Part shown: piece after piece, positions 53,978 through 63,157 of the stretch
Layout of the letters: every line of letters begins with the position of its first letter
Position numbering within the stretch: position 1 is the stretch's first letter
NCBI GenBank assembly: GCA_016185525.1
Contig: JACPNK010000002.1
Coordinates: 1 to 64,000, forward strand
Length of the DNA stretch: 64,000 bases
Reading direction: 5' to 3'
Source of the DNA: Candidatus Yanofskyibacteriota bacterium
GTDB taxonomy: Bacteria; Patescibacteria; Paceibacteria; 2-02-FULL-40-12; IGHO2-12-FULL-4
Position numbers and translations under genes: made by a program
The notes under the pieces: generated by a model
What the model was told of the DNA's origin: nothing
What the model saw: the letters and a program-made list of their open reading frames with translations, nothing else
The model's database searches: none

Positions 53978-56023
53978 ATGCGAAGTAAGATTATAATCGC
54001 ACTGCTTCTTGTTGGGGTTTCTTTTTTGGTAATGTTAAACTTGCCGGAAATATTAGAACAAATAAGCTTTAATTTTAATCTAGGTAAAGCGGAAGATTTA
54101 GAAATTGTTGGTACTGTGCAAGACTTAGGAAAATGGGTTGATGCAAGGCAGCAGGGATCTTATTACGCTAACTATAACTCTTTAATTAGAGACGATTCTG
54201 GAAGGATGCACTTAACTTATTGTTCTTCAGGAGAGCTATTTAATCCTTTATATGCACCTGATTGGAGACCGACAACGACGTATGCAACAGACAAAGTGCG
54301 ATATCAATATTCTGACGATAACGGCAAAACATGGTCGGGTGCGCAGATAATCATTCAACCGTTCAGGGAAAATAATAAAGATAACCTGTATCAGGGGGCG
54401 TGCACTAGCAGTTTAATTTATTATAAAGGATTTTATTATTTATATTTTGAATCTTCCAGTCCTCCTTCTGGGATTCTTGCTGTTCATGTAGCGCGCTCTT
54501 CAAATCCTGCCGGTCCTTACGAAGTCCTAACTTATGATGGTTGGAAACAGATTCCAACTAATTCAATTTGGAAACCTGTGCTTAACCCGGCAATACGAAG
54601 TGTACCCGGGGCAGAGGAATGGCTAAGAACCCACGAGAACAATGGCGTTTGGAGCAACTATTGGGGTGCTGGGATTCCAAGGGTAACACAGAAAGATGGA
54701 AAACTATATCTTTTTTTTGTGGATACAACCAATTGGATTATCTGGGCAGATTCCAGTGGAATACATGAATACGGCAGAGCTCCAAAGGACATGATTCCTT
54801 ATACTCTGGTTGCAGTCAGCGAGGACCCAACTCGTTTTGAAAATATTTATGATAATAGATTAGTCAATGCAAGCGGAAATGAAATCTGGAACACGATAAA
54901 TCCAAAATATTTCCCTGATGAAAATAAGTTTTATAATTTCTATTTGAAAAATGTAGATGGGCAGAATAAAATTGCATACAGAACTTCTGTCAATGGAATT
55001 GTTTGGAGCGCTGAAATTGCCAAAACAGACGCAATTTCCGGGAACCTTAACCCAAATGAAGGAGATCCATCGCAAGCAGATAATATAATCCAATTATTCC
55101 ACCACTTGGTTTTGCTTTCAGACAAAGAAGGAAAAGGAAAACTTTCAGACTTATATATGACATACCAAAAAGACCATCTTTTTGATAATGGTCCTGTTGG
55201 TTGGCAGGATACCCCTGACTATAAATGGTACTATGGGGGTGTGGATATTTATGGACTTAAAATGAATTTACAAGTTAGCTCAACTTCAATTTTAATTGTT
55301 ACGACCACTTTGTCTCCTCCGACTACCACAACAATCACTACAACTGTTGCGCCAACAACTATCACCACGGCCGTTCCTACAACTGCAACAATTCTGTCTA
55401 CGACCACAACTACGACTATTGTTCCAACCACTACTACAACTTTGATTTCTACAACCATCACAACACAAACGCCGTCAACTACCATAACGACCAAGTCTCC
55501 GACCACAACTATCACGACAATCTTACCGGTATCTCCCACTCTTATTCGCGCCTCTGGCGACACAAAAGTCTATAAAATTATTTCCAACAAAAAACTCTGG
55601 ATACCAACGGCCGAGTCTTTTGTTTCTCAAGGATTAAAATGGCAGGATATTCAAAATTCAAGCAAAATGTTAGTTACAAGCTATGTTCGACTTAAACTCG
55701 CCAGAGCAGTGGGAGACGTTAAGAGATATTATTTGACGGAATCTGGATTGAAACGTTATATTCCCAATGATGAAGTGTTTTTGTCTTATGGTAATAGGAA
55801 TGAGGATATTGTTGAAATAACACAGCAAGAGCTTAACTCGTATCCAAACAACGACTTAATAAAAACAGAAGGAGATGAAAAAGTCTACAAACTGGAAAAT
55901 GGACAAAAAAGATGGATAAAAACAGCCGGAGCTTTTAATAGACTTGGATTTGACTGGTCTAAAATTGCCCCGGTTAACCAAACAGAAATTAACAGTTACC
56001 TAACCGGAAGTGTTATAGAATGA
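53978..56023 (+). CDS. Large Thr-rich surface protein with beta-propeller and C-terminal repeats
   Basis: A 681-aa exported protein. An N-terminal membrane helix (about 4-22) leads into a domain of about 370 aa that looks like a five-bladed beta-propeller (glycosidase family 43/sialidase type), including an Asp-box, YSDDNGKTW. A linker of about 80 residues (roughly 439-518) is nearly all Thr/Pro/Ile/Val. The end has three repeats of about 45 residues with a GDxKVYxxxxxxxRxI pattern (GDTKVYKIISNKKLWIP; GDVKRYYLTESGLKRYIP; GDEKVYKLENGQKRWIK). It may bind surface or host glycans; the linker is a candidate for O-glycosylation. Confidence 0.75.
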   Translation: MRSKIIIALLLVGVSFLVMLNLPEILEQISFNFNLGKAEDLEIVGTVQDLGKWVDARQQGSYYANYNSLIRDDSGRMHLTYCSSGELFNPLYAPDWRPTTTYATDKVRYQYSDDNGKTWSGAQIIIQPFRENNKDNLYQGACTSSLIYYKGFYYLYFESSSPPSGILAVHVARSSNPAGPYEVLTYDGWKQIPTNSIWKPVLNPAIRSVPGAEEWLRTHENNGVWSNYWGAGIPRVTQKDGKLYLFFVDTTNWIIWADSSGIHEYGRAPKDMIPYTLVAVSEDPTRFENIYDNRLVNASGNEIWNTINPKYFPDENKFYNFYLKNVDGQNKIAYRTSVNGIVWSAEIAKTDAISGNLNPNEGDPSQADNIIQLFHHLVLLSDKEGKGKLSDLYMTYQKDHLFDNGPVGWQDTPDYKWYYGGVDIYGLKMNLQVSSTSILIVTTTLSPPTTTTITTTVAPTTITTAVPTTATILSTTTTTTIVPTTTTTLISTTITTQTPSTTITTKSPTTTITTILPVSPTLIRASGDTKVYKIISNKKLWIPTAESFVSQGLKWQDIQNSSKMLVTSYVRLKLARAVGDVKRYYLTESGLKRYIPNDEVFLSYGNRNEDIVEITQQELNSYPNNDLIKTEGDEKVYKLENGQKRWIKTAGAFNRLGFDWSKIAPVNQTEINSYLTGSVIE

Positions 56024-56035
56024 TTTTTTTACACC

Positions 56036-57763
56036 ATGAACTCTGATCTCTCTAAAATTTTAAATGAGCTGGCGGTTCTGCTGGATATTAAGGGTGTGGA
56101 ATTTAAACCTCGGGCTTACGAGAAAGTCGCCTATATTATTGAGTCTTTAGCCGAAGAAGTTGACGAGATTTACAAAAAAGGCGGACTTAAGGCTCTGGAG
56201 GAAATTCCCGGAGTAGGCAGGGGTATTGCCGAAAAAATTGAGGAGTTTATAAAAACAGGAAAAATTCACGAACTGGAAAAACTAAAAACCGAGTTTCCTG
56301 TTGACATAAACGGCCTTAAAAAAGTGGAAGGGCTTGGCCCTAAGACAATCAAAAGACTTTACAACGAACTGGGCATTAAAGATTTAGGCTCCTTAAAAAA
56401 GGCGGCCGAAGCCGGCAAGCTTAAAAAATTGGAAGGCTTGGGCGAAAAGTCAGAGCAAAAAATTTTGAAAAGCATCAGTTTTTTGGAGCAATTCCGTGGC
56501 CGTTTTTCAATTGCCGCTGCCTTACCGCTTTCCCGAAGAATCGTGGAAAGATTGCGTTCTTTGCCGGAAGTTAAAAAAGCCGAGTTCGCCGGCTCAATTG
56601 CAAGAATGCAGGAAACTGTCGGCGACTTGGATATTTTAGTGATTTCAGACAAGCCATCAAAAGTGATGGATTTTTTTGTGAAAATGCCGGAAGTGCAAGA
56701 GGTAACCGCTAAAGGCGACACCAAAACTTCAGTGCGTTTGAAAGTTGGCATGGATGCTGATTTGCGGGTTGTGGCGCCGGAATCTTTCGGCGCCGCTCTG
56801 CAGTATTTTATCGGCGATAAATACCACAATATAGCTGTCCGTGAGATTGCCGTTAAGAAAGGCTACAAACTTAACGAGTATGGCTTATTTGAAGAATCAG
56901 GAATTAAGAATCATGAATTAAGGGTGGCGGGCGAGACAGAAGAAGAAATCTACAAAACCCTCGGAATGCAATGGATGCCGTCGGAGATGAGAACTGACCA
57001 CGGCGAAATTGAGGCGGCCCTTCAAAATAAATTGCCAGACTTGGTCGGTTATGAAGATTTGAAAGGCGACCTTCAAGTTCAGACCGACTGGACTGACGGC
57101 GACAACTCAATAAGAGAGATGGCAGAAGCGGCAAAAAAGCAGGGACTGGAATATATCTGTATTACGGACCATACCGCCGCTTTGGCTATGACCGGTGGCA
57201 ATGATGAAAAGAGACTCTTAAAACAAATGGCCGAGATTGATAAAGTTCAAAAAGAAGTTTCCGGAATTAAGATATTGAAAGGAGCTGAAGTTGATATTCA
57301 CAAAGACGGCACTTTAGATATTGACGATGAAACTTTGGCAAAACTGGATGTGGTCGGCATTTCTGTCCACTCAAGATTTAAAATGACCGAAAAAGAGATG
57401 ACCAAAAGAATTGTCAGAGCCATGGAAAATCCCAATGCAGATATCTTGTTTCATCCGACTGGCCGTCTGGTGCAAAAAAGAGAAGCTTATAAAATTGATA
57501 TGGCGGAAATTATTAAAACCGCCAAAAAAACCGGAACCATACTTGAGGCCAATGCCTATCCGGAACGTCTGGACTTGAAAGACGAGTATATTAGGCAGGC
57601 GTTAGAATCAGGTGTTAAAATTTCTATTGACTCCGATGCTCACTCAACAAGCCATTTTCAATTTTTAGAGTACGGCATCGGCCAAGCCCGCCGCGGCTGG
57701 GCAGAGAAGAAAGATGTGATAAATACAAGAAACTGGGAAGAGATGCTGGGGTTATTGAAATAA
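56036..57763 (+). CDS. polX: DNA polymerase X family protein with PHP domain
   Basis: A 575-aa gap-filling repair polymerase. An N-terminal lyase-like helix-hairpin-helix region (EIPGVGRGIAEKIEEF, VEGLGPKTIKRLYNE), the palm with EFAGSIARMQETVGDLDIL (Asp pair), and a C-terminal PHP domain. In the PHP domain the first metal motif, usually HxH, reads QVQ (DLQVQTDWTDG, Gln347 and Gln349). The later ligands are kept (CITDHT, LKGAEVDI, ISVHSRF, LFHPTGR and SIDSDAHSTSHF). 3'-5' exonuclease activity may therefore be altered. It begins 12 nt after the surface protein. Confidence 0.9.
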   Translation: MNSDLSKILNELAVLLDIKGVEFKPRAYEKVAYIIESLAEEVDEIYKKGGLKALEEIPGVGRGIAEKIEEFIKTGKIHELEKLKTEFPVDINGLKKVEGLGPKTIKRLYNELGIKDLGSLKKAAEAGKLKKLEGLGEKSEQKILKSISFLEQFRGRFSIAAALPLSRRIVERLRSLPEVKKAEFAGSIARMQETVGDLDILVISDKPSKVMDFFVKMPEVQEVTAKGDTKTSVRLKVGMDADLRVVAPESFGAALQYFIGDKYHNIAVREIAVKKGYKLNEYGLFEESGIKNHELRVAGETEEEIYKTLGMQWMPSEMRTDHGEIEAALQNKLPDLVGYEDLKGDLQVQTDWTDGDNSIREMAEAAKKQGLEYICITDHTAALAMTGGNDEKRLLKQMAEIDKVQKEVSGIKILKGAEVDIHKDGTLDIDDETLAKLDVVGISVHSRFKMTEKEMTKRIVRAMENPNADILFHPTGRLVQKREAYKIDMAEIIKTAKKTGTILEANAYPERLDLKDEYIRQALESGVKISIDSDAHSTSHFQFLEYGIGQARRGWAEKKDVINTRNWEEMLGLLK

Positions 57764-57768
57764 AAAAG

Positions 57769-57793
57769 CCGTAAGCGGTGACTGCTTACGGAC
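57769..57793 (-). terminator. Minus-strand terminator
   Basis: CCGTAAGC, a 7-nt loop, then GCTTACGG; on the minus strand it is followed by a T-run. It serves the two small minus-strand genes that follow. Confidence 0.8.
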
Positions 57794-57807
57794 GGGAAAA
57801 AACTGTC

Positions 57808-58014
57808 TTATTTACCCAGTTCTTCAAAATTTACCCAGTAGCCAGAGATTACTGAACTGGGATATTGTTTGGCTATTGTTATTGCGGTTACTTTCAAGAA
57901 AGGATGTTCTTTCTTAAATTTTGCGAGAACTTTTCCGAAGTAATGTTCATCAACAATTTCAACAGTGAAGAAATACACGTTTGAACCAAAATTTGTCGGT
58001 TCAACGTATTCCAC
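57808..58014 (-). CDS. Hypothetical protein (68 aa)
   Basis: A short, mixed alpha/beta-looking protein (SNVYFFTVEIVDEHYFGKVL; HPFLKVTAITIAKQYPSS). The GTG start lies 15 nt after the stop of a 35-aa pilin-like ORF on the same strand, so the two may form a mini-operon with the terminator at 57769-57793. No family was recognised; it has no signal peptide. Confidence 0.5.
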   Translation of the reverse strand: MEYVEPTNFGSNVYFFTVEIVDEHYFGKVLAKFKKEHPFLKVTAITIAKQYPSSVISGYWVNFEELGK

Positions 58015-58029
58015 CGTTTTTTTGACTGA

Positions 58030-58137
58030 TTACGGTACTGGTACTGGCGACCAGGCTAACCAGATCAACGAGAAGAGCGAAATACTTACGGCCAGACACA
58101 GCAGGAACTCTAAAAGACCTATTCCTTTTTCTTTCAT
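58030..58137 (-). CDS. Prepilin-like mini-protein (35 aa)
   Basis: MKEKGIGLLEFLLCLAVSIS resembles a type IV prepilin leader and start: a short basic leader, Gly at -1, Glu at +5 (G-IGLLE), then a hydrophobic helix. It ends after 35 aa with SPVPVP. It may be a truncated pilin or a minor single-helix protein. A weak AGAGAG ribosome binding site lies 4-5 nt upstream. No prepilin peptidase gene is in the window. Confidence 0.4.
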   Translation of the reverse strand: MKEKGIGLLEFLLCLAVSISLFSLIWLAWSPVPVP

Positions 58138-58193
58138 TTAACTCTCTTTTTATTTCAATTTACTAAAAACCATTATAATTCATTAAAAATCTT

Positions 58194-58454
58194 TTGTCAA
58201 CAAGGACCAAATTTCAGGAGAAAATATATAAAGTCGTTTCTAAAATTCCAAAAGGGGAGACCTTAACATACAAACAAGTTGCGGAATTAGCCGGACACCC
58301 AAAAGCTTATCGAGCAGTCGGTAACATTTTAAATAAAAACCCGGATTTAGAAAAAATCCCTTGCCATAGAGTTGTTCGTTCTGACGGCAAAACGGGTGGC
58401 TATATACTAGGAGAAAAGAAAAAGTTAGAATTATTAAGAGGAGAATTGTTATAG
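58194..58454 (+). CDS. MGMT-like alkyltransferase domain protein (86 aa)
   Basis: Only the C-terminal DNA-binding/alkyl-acceptor domain of methylated-DNA-protein cysteine methyltransferases: SKIPKGETLTYKQVAELAG (recognition helix), AYRAVGNILNKNP and the active-site PCHRVV with its acceptor Cys. The usual N-terminal domain is absent. The Cys argues for real alkyl transfer rather than an alkyltransferase-like lesion sensor. The start is a TTG at 58194; a TATAAT at 58174-58179 lies just upstream. Confidence 0.85.
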   Translation: MSTRTKFQEKIYKVVSKIPKGETLTYKQVAELAGHPKAYRAVGNILNKNPDLEKIPCHRVVRSDGKTGGYILGEKKKLELLRGELL

Positions 58455-58459
58455 GTTGT

Positions 58460-58526
58460 AAGTTATAAGTTTTAAGCAAGAAATTACAAAAGAAAGTTAT
58501 TACTTATAACCTGTAACTTATAACTT
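58460..58526. repeat. Inverted repeat before murG
   Basis: AAGTTATAAGTT (58460-58471) and AACTTATAACTT (58515-58526), with a partial extra copy TTACTTATAAC at 58500-58510. The right arm ends directly at the murG start codon, so a hairpin could hide it. Confidence 0.7.
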
Positions 58527-59618
58527 ATGACAAAGATTTTGCTTGTCGGCGGAGGTTCTGGCGGTCATGTATATCCTTTGATTGCTGTTGCCGAAGCTCT
58601 GCAAAAAAAAATTAAAGATAGTGATACGGAGATAATATTGCTTGGTGAAGGCAAGTTTTTTGACGAAGCAGTCAAAGACAGCGATTTTAAATATAAAAAA
58701 ATAATTGCCGGCAAACTGCGGAGATATTTAAGTTTAGAAAGTTTTTTGGATCTGTTCAAAATGATAGCCGGTTTTTTCCAATCCTTTTGGTATATTTTCT
58801 GGCTTATGCCCGATGTGGTTTTTGCCAAAGGCGGCTATGCTTCTTTTTTTCCAGCCTTGTGGGCCAAGTTTTTTTTAATCCCTATCTATGTTCACGATTC
58901 TGACTCGGTTCCGGGAATGACTAACCGCCTTATCGGCAAGCTAGCCAAAAAAGTTTTTGTTTCTTTTGAGTCGGCTAAAAATTACTTTTCTCCGGGGAAG
59001 GTTGAGTTAGTCGGCAACCCTATTCGTTCAGGACTTCTGAACGGCAATAAAGAAGAGGCGTTTACTTTTTTTAATCTTTCATCTTTGTTGCCGACCGTTG
59101 TAATTTTGGGCGGCAGTCAGGGCGCTAAAAAAATAAATGAGGCTGTTTTGGCGGCAATTTTCCAACTTACCCGGGATTTTCAAGTTGTCCATCAGTGCGG
59201 GGATATTAATTTTAAAGAAGTTAGCGGTTTGGTTGGAGAGATTAATTCAGAGCAGGTAAAAAACAGATACAGGCTTTATCCATTTTTTAAGGACAAAGAA
59301 CTTGCTTTGGCCTATGCTCTGGGTGATGTCTTTGTCTCTCGCGCCAGCGCCGGCGGTATTTTTGAAATTTCGGCTTTGGGTAAGCCGGCGATTTTTGTGC
59401 CGATCAAAAACTCTGCCCAAAATCACCAGCATTTGAATGCTCTTGAGATTGTTAAACACGGCGGAATTCTGATAGAGGAAGAAAACTTAATTCCCAGCGT
59501 CTTTATAAACGAAATTAAAGAGGCTTACCAGAAAAGAGAAGAACTGGGGGTAAAAATAAAATCTTTTGCCAGACTTGATGCGGCAGAAAAAATCGCGGAG
59601 GGAATACTGTTATTTTAA
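58527..59618 (+). CDS. murG: UDP-GlcNAc transferase MurG
   Basis: Adds GlcNAc to lipid I to form lipid II at the inner membrane face. The 363-aa GT-B enzyme begins TKILLVGGGSGGHVYPLIAV (the G-loop), has GGYASFFPALWAKFF, VHDSDSVPGMTNRLI, GNPIRSGLL, LGGSQGAKKINEAV and the acceptor region SRASAGGIFEISALGKPAIFVPI (read in two parts). It lies apart from the other cell-wall genes (27-33 kb and 39 kb). No ribosome binding site is visible; an inverted repeat lies directly upstream. Confidence 0.95.
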   Translation: MTKILLVGGGSGGHVYPLIAVAEALQKKIKDSDTEIILLGEGKFFDEAVKDSDFKYKKIIAGKLRRYLSLESFLDLFKMIAGFFQSFWYIFWLMPDVVFAKGGYASFFPALWAKFFLIPIYVHDSDSVPGMTNRLIGKLAKKVFVSFESAKNYFSPGKVELVGNPIRSGLLNGNKEEAFTFFNLSSLLPTVVILGGSQGAKKINEAVLAAIFQLTRDFQVVHQCGDINFKEVSGLVGEINSEQVKNRYRLYPFFKDKELALAYALGDVFVSRASAGGIFEISALGKPAIFVPIKNSAQNHQHLNALEIVKHGGILIEEENLIPSVFINEIKEAYQKREELGVKIKSFARLDAAEKIAEGILLF

Positions 59619-59647
59619 CAGGAGAACCGAGATGTAGTTGAAGCTTT

Positions 59648-61264
59648 TTAACTATAAAATAGTAAAGTTATTTCTTCTCTAACCCCAATATTTCTAAGAA
59701 AATTTCTATCATGAGAAATAACTATCAGAGCTCCTTGAAAGTTTAATAAAGCGCTCTCTATTTGTTCAATACTATCTAGATCTAAATTATTTGTCGGTTC
59801 ATCCAAGATAAGTAATTGCGGGGGTTTATCTCCAGCCAAAATACAGGCAAGTGCGGCGCGCATTCTTTCACCGCCACTTAACACTTCTACTTTTTTAAAA
59901 ACGTCCTCATTTCTAAATAAAAACCTTGCTAACCATTTTCTCGCAATATTATCATCAAGATTTGAAATATGTTTTAAGTTATCAATTAAGGTTTTATCTT
60001 TTTGCAAGACAGCAACGTCCTGGTCAAGATAGGCAAATTTATCTACTCCCAAGGAAACCTCGCCGTTTAATGGCTCAAGTTCTTTTAGAAAAAGTTTAAT
60101 AAGTGTTGTTTTGCCAGAACCATTTGGTCCATTAAGAGCAAGGCGAATTGGGCCGTGAAGTGAAATTGTAAAATTCTGAAATAATGGCTTGTTGTCTTCA
60201 TAAGAAAAATTTAAATCCTTAGTTTCTACTATCAGTTTTCCAGTCGGAACTTTGGTGCCGGAAAGATCAACATTAATTTGGTTTTCCGGCGAAATTTTTG
60301 CTTTTGCTTCGTCTAAATTACTTACTGCGCCTTCAATTCTTTTTTCATGCAACTTCTGAAGTCTTGATGAAGTGGTCTCGCTCGTTTCTTTCATTTTGCC
60401 CAGGATAATTTTGGGCATACCAATTTTATCTCTCAACTTTTTACCCTGGCTTGATCTTTTTTGTTGCTTTTCCTTTGTTCTTTGTGCTTGTTTTTTTATT
60501 TTCTTTAGCTCTTGTTCTGCGCCCACCAACTGTCTTTTGACAGCTTGTTCTTCAAGTCCTTTTTGCTCTTTATAGTTATCATAATTGCCGCCATAGATTT
60601 TTAGTTTTCCATTGGAAAGTTCTAGAATTTGGTCTAATAAATTTAGCAAATTTCTATCGTGGCTAACTACCAATAAACCATGTTGCCAATTTTTTATAAG
60701 TTCGTAAATAATTTCACGCGATTCTCGGTCTAGATTATTTGTCGGCTCGTCAAGAATTATAAACTCCGGCTTGGAAATCAATAACTTGGCAATGACGACT
60801 TTTGTTCTTTCGCCGCCGCTAAGACTACTCAATACGCGGTTTAGATTTAGCCCCTCAATTTTCAATCGCTTAAATATTTCTGATATTCTACTTTGGATAT
60901 CCCAATCTTTTCCAACTACTTCAAGTAGCTCTGAACTTTTGTTCCCGCTTTCAACCTTGTTCAGTGCTTCCAATTTTTCTTTCACGCCAAGTGTCTCGGA
61001 TACGGTTTGTTGAAGATTTAACTGGTAATCCTGCGGCAAATAAACTATATGTCCCGCTCTTTGAATTTTTCCACTTGTAGGTTCTAATTCCCCAAAAAGC
61101 AAACGCAGGAGGGTTGTTTTCCCGCTTCCATTTTTGCCAACTAATCCGGTTTTTTCACCATTGAAACTAACTGATAAATTTCTAAAAATCGAAACTCCGC
61201 TCCTTACTTCAAAGGAAATATCATTGGTAACAATTATTGAATCGTGATGTTTTTGCCGATTCAT
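59648..61264 (-). CDS. ABC-F family ATPase
   Basis: A 538-aa soluble protein with two ABC domains and no membrane helices. Domain 1: Walker A GLVGKNGSGKTT, signature LSGGERTK, Walker B ILDEPTNNLD. Linker: about 80 charged residues (RQLVGAEQELKKIKKQAQRT). Domain 2: LNGPNGSGKTT, LSGGERMR, ILDEPTNNLD. ABC-F proteins act on the ribosome, including antibiotic-protection types. The class cannot be fixed from sequence by eye. The C-terminus (ITLLFYS) is short, without the extension found in many ribosome-protection members. Confidence 0.9.
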   Translation of the reverse strand: MNRQKHHDSIIVTNDISFEVRSGVSIFRNLSVSFNGEKTGLVGKNGSGKTTLLRLLFGELEPTSGKIQRAGHIVYLPQDYQLNLQQTVSETLGVKEKLEALNKVESGNKSSELLEVVGKDWDIQSRISEIFKRLKIEGLNLNRVLSSLSGGERTKVVIAKLLISKPEFIILDEPTNNLDRESREIIYELIKNWQHGLLVVSHDRNLLNLLDQILELSNGKLKIYGGNYDNYKEQKGLEEQAVKRQLVGAEQELKKIKKQAQRTKEKQQKRSSQGKKLRDKIGMPKIILGKMKETSETTSSRLQKLHEKRIEGAVSNLDEAKAKISPENQINVDLSGTKVPTGKLIVETKDLNFSYEDNKPLFQNFTISLHGPIRLALNGPNGSGKTTLIKLFLKELEPLNGEVSLGVDKFAYLDQDVAVLQKDKTLIDNLKHISNLDDNIARKWLARFLFRNEDVFKKVEVLSGGERMRAALACILAGDKPPQLLILDEPTNNLDLDSIEQIESALLNFQGALIVISHDRNFLRNIGVREEITLLFYS

Positions 61265-61310
61265 GAAGTGAATTTATAAGCGAATTCTAACAAAGATTTT
61301 ACAATTTAAA

Positions 61311-61332
61311 AACCCAGCCTAGTAGCTGGGTT
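61311..61332 (-). terminator. Minus-strand terminator
   Basis: AACCCAGC, a short loop, GCTGGGTT, overlapping the stop of the ABC exporter gene. Confidence 0.8.
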
Positions 61333-63157
61333 CATCGCTTGCTTCTTCTTTAAGCTTCTTAATCTCGGAAAGATATTCAGTTTCTGTTTTCAAAAATTGG
61401 TTGAACAGGCCATTGCTTTGTACAAGCTCTTGATGCGAGCCTGATTCAACTATTTTCCCGTTATCCAGAACGATTATCTGGTCTGCTTGCCTTATCGTGC
61501 TTAAACGGTGGGCAATAATGAAAATGGTTGCCAATCTTTTTTGCATCAAGTTATCAATTGTTTTTTGAACTTCTGCTTGGGATTCGGCGTCAAGCGAACT
61601 GGTTGCCTCGTCTAAAATCAAAATCTTTGGATTCCTAACGAGCGCTCGTGCGATTGCCAATCTTTGCCGTTGTCCGCCAGAAAGTTGAACTCCGTCCTCA
61701 CCGATTAAGGTTTCCAGGCCTTTTGTCGTTTTTTCAACAAACTCCCAAGCATCTGCTTTTTTAAGAGCATCTACAACTTCGTCTGTGGTTGCTGAAGGCT
61801 TGGCTTTGCGGACATTTTCTGCAATCGTGCCGTCAAAAAGATCAATTTTTTGGGAAACAATTGCTATCTCTTTGCGGTAACGATTATAATCCAACTCTTT
61901 CAAATCAATACCGTCAATTAAAATTTTTCCTTCGGTGGGGTCGTATTCTCTGATAAGCAAGGAGGCAAGAGTTGTTTTGCCGCTACCGGTTCGTCCGACA
62001 AAAGCCACACAGTGAAACGGCCGGACAGAGCAGTTGATTTTTTTAAGTATCGGGGTTTCAACACCGGGATATTTCATATTTACATTTCTCAATTCTACTT
62101 TTCCACGCATTCCTGATTCCGGCCACTTGGGTTCTTTCGGCTGTATCACTGAAGGAATAATATCCAGCATGGCGCAGATTTCTCTGCCGGCTTCTTTGCC
62201 TTCATTCAGATGGCGTTCTAAGTTGTAGAAGCGGTAAAGATTGGAAAATATTCTTTCCATCCAGGCGGTTGCAAGAATGATTGAACCCCATTGGGCCGGG
62301 TCTGAAAATTTGAATATAGCGCCATACATTATCGCTCTGAATAAAGAAATGATGTCTTCTTTGCGATTGTAGTTTTTTCTAAAAATTTCAAACCTCGGCC
62401 TTTCTTTTTCGCAAAAATCCATCAAGAGTTTATCGTTTTCTCGGTAAGATTCTTCTTCAATTCCGAGCTGTTTTAGAATTCGCCAGTTTTTAACCAGCTC
62501 TGCGCCGTGCCTTTCTATTTTTTTCATTTGCTCGCGGAATTGTTTGCGCAAGGGCTCCATAATTTTTTCAGTTTTAATCAGAGAAATTGTAAAAGCAGCG
62601 ATTGTTACCAGAGCAATTGCGCCAAAATGCAGTCCTAACCACCAGATTCCCATGGCGGTAAAAATTATCCTCAAAGTGATTGGCGCGGTATTAAAGAGAA
62701 ATTCGTCAGCTAAATTTTCAACTTTTGTTACATTTTTAGCGACAATAGACTCTTTCTCTCCGGTGGAATGCTGAATATGCCAATCAGTCCCCAGTTTTTG
62801 CTGGCGGTATTGGCAGTAGTTCCATAAAGTCGCCCAGGTCAGCCAAAAGAAATGATTTCTGGGTTTATCCATTTTGTAGTGGATACGTGTGCCAAAGAGA
62901 TAAACAACAAAGATAAGAATGCAGATACTTGCCATTGTTGTTATGGGCCACTTTTGGTTAAAGCCGTCAAAGAACCACTTGACCGGATAAGGCTCTAATA
63001 CCATTACAAGTTCAGCAACAAGGGTCCATAAAACGAATTTTTTACCGAGGGTTTTTAATTCGGAAATTTTGCTTTCCAATACCGGGTCTCGAATAGTCTT
63101 TTTTAGGACCCGGAACATTTGTTTATATGTCATTCCTTGGCCTATTTTTTCTTCCAC
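61319..63157 (-). CDS. ABC exporter (fused permease and ATPase)
   Basis: A 612-aa half-transporter. The N-terminal permease domain (about residues 40-330) has about six helices, including FVLWTLVAELVMVLEPYPV and WPITTMASICILIFVVYLF. The ATPase domain has Walker A FVGRTGSGKTT, signature QLSGGQRQR, Walker B ILILDEATSSLD and H-loop IIAHRLST. It works as a dimer to export lipids, peptides or drugs; the substrate is unknown. The start at 63157 is an ATG. It is the first gene of a minus-strand pair with the ABC-F gene. Confidence 0.92.
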   Translation of the reverse strand: MEEKIGQGMTYKQMFRVLKKTIRDPVLESKISELKTLGKKFVLWTLVAELVMVLEPYPVKWFFDGFNQKWPITTMASICILIFVVYLFGTRIHYKMDKPRNHFFWLTWATLWNYCQYRQQKLGTDWHIQHSTGEKESIVAKNVTKVENLADEFLFNTAPITLRIIFTAMGIWWLGLHFGAIALVTIAAFTISLIKTEKIMEPLRKQFREQMKKIERHGAELVKNWRILKQLGIEEESYRENDKLLMDFCEKERPRFEIFRKNYNRKEDIISLFRAIMYGAIFKFSDPAQWGSIILATAWMERIFSNLYRFYNLERHLNEGKEAGREICAMLDIIPSVIQPKEPKWPESGMRGKVELRNVNMKYPGVETPILKKINCSVRPFHCVAFVGRTGSGKTTLASLLIREYDPTEGKILIDGIDLKELDYNRYRKEIAIVSQKIDLFDGTIAENVRKAKPSATTDEVVDALKKADAWEFVEKTTKGLETLIGEDGVQLSGGQRQRLAIARALVRNPKILILDEATSSLDAESQAEVQKTIDNLMQKRLATIFIIAHRLSTIRQADQIIVLDNGKIVESGSHQELVQSNGLFNQFLKTETEYLSEIKKLKEEASDEPSY

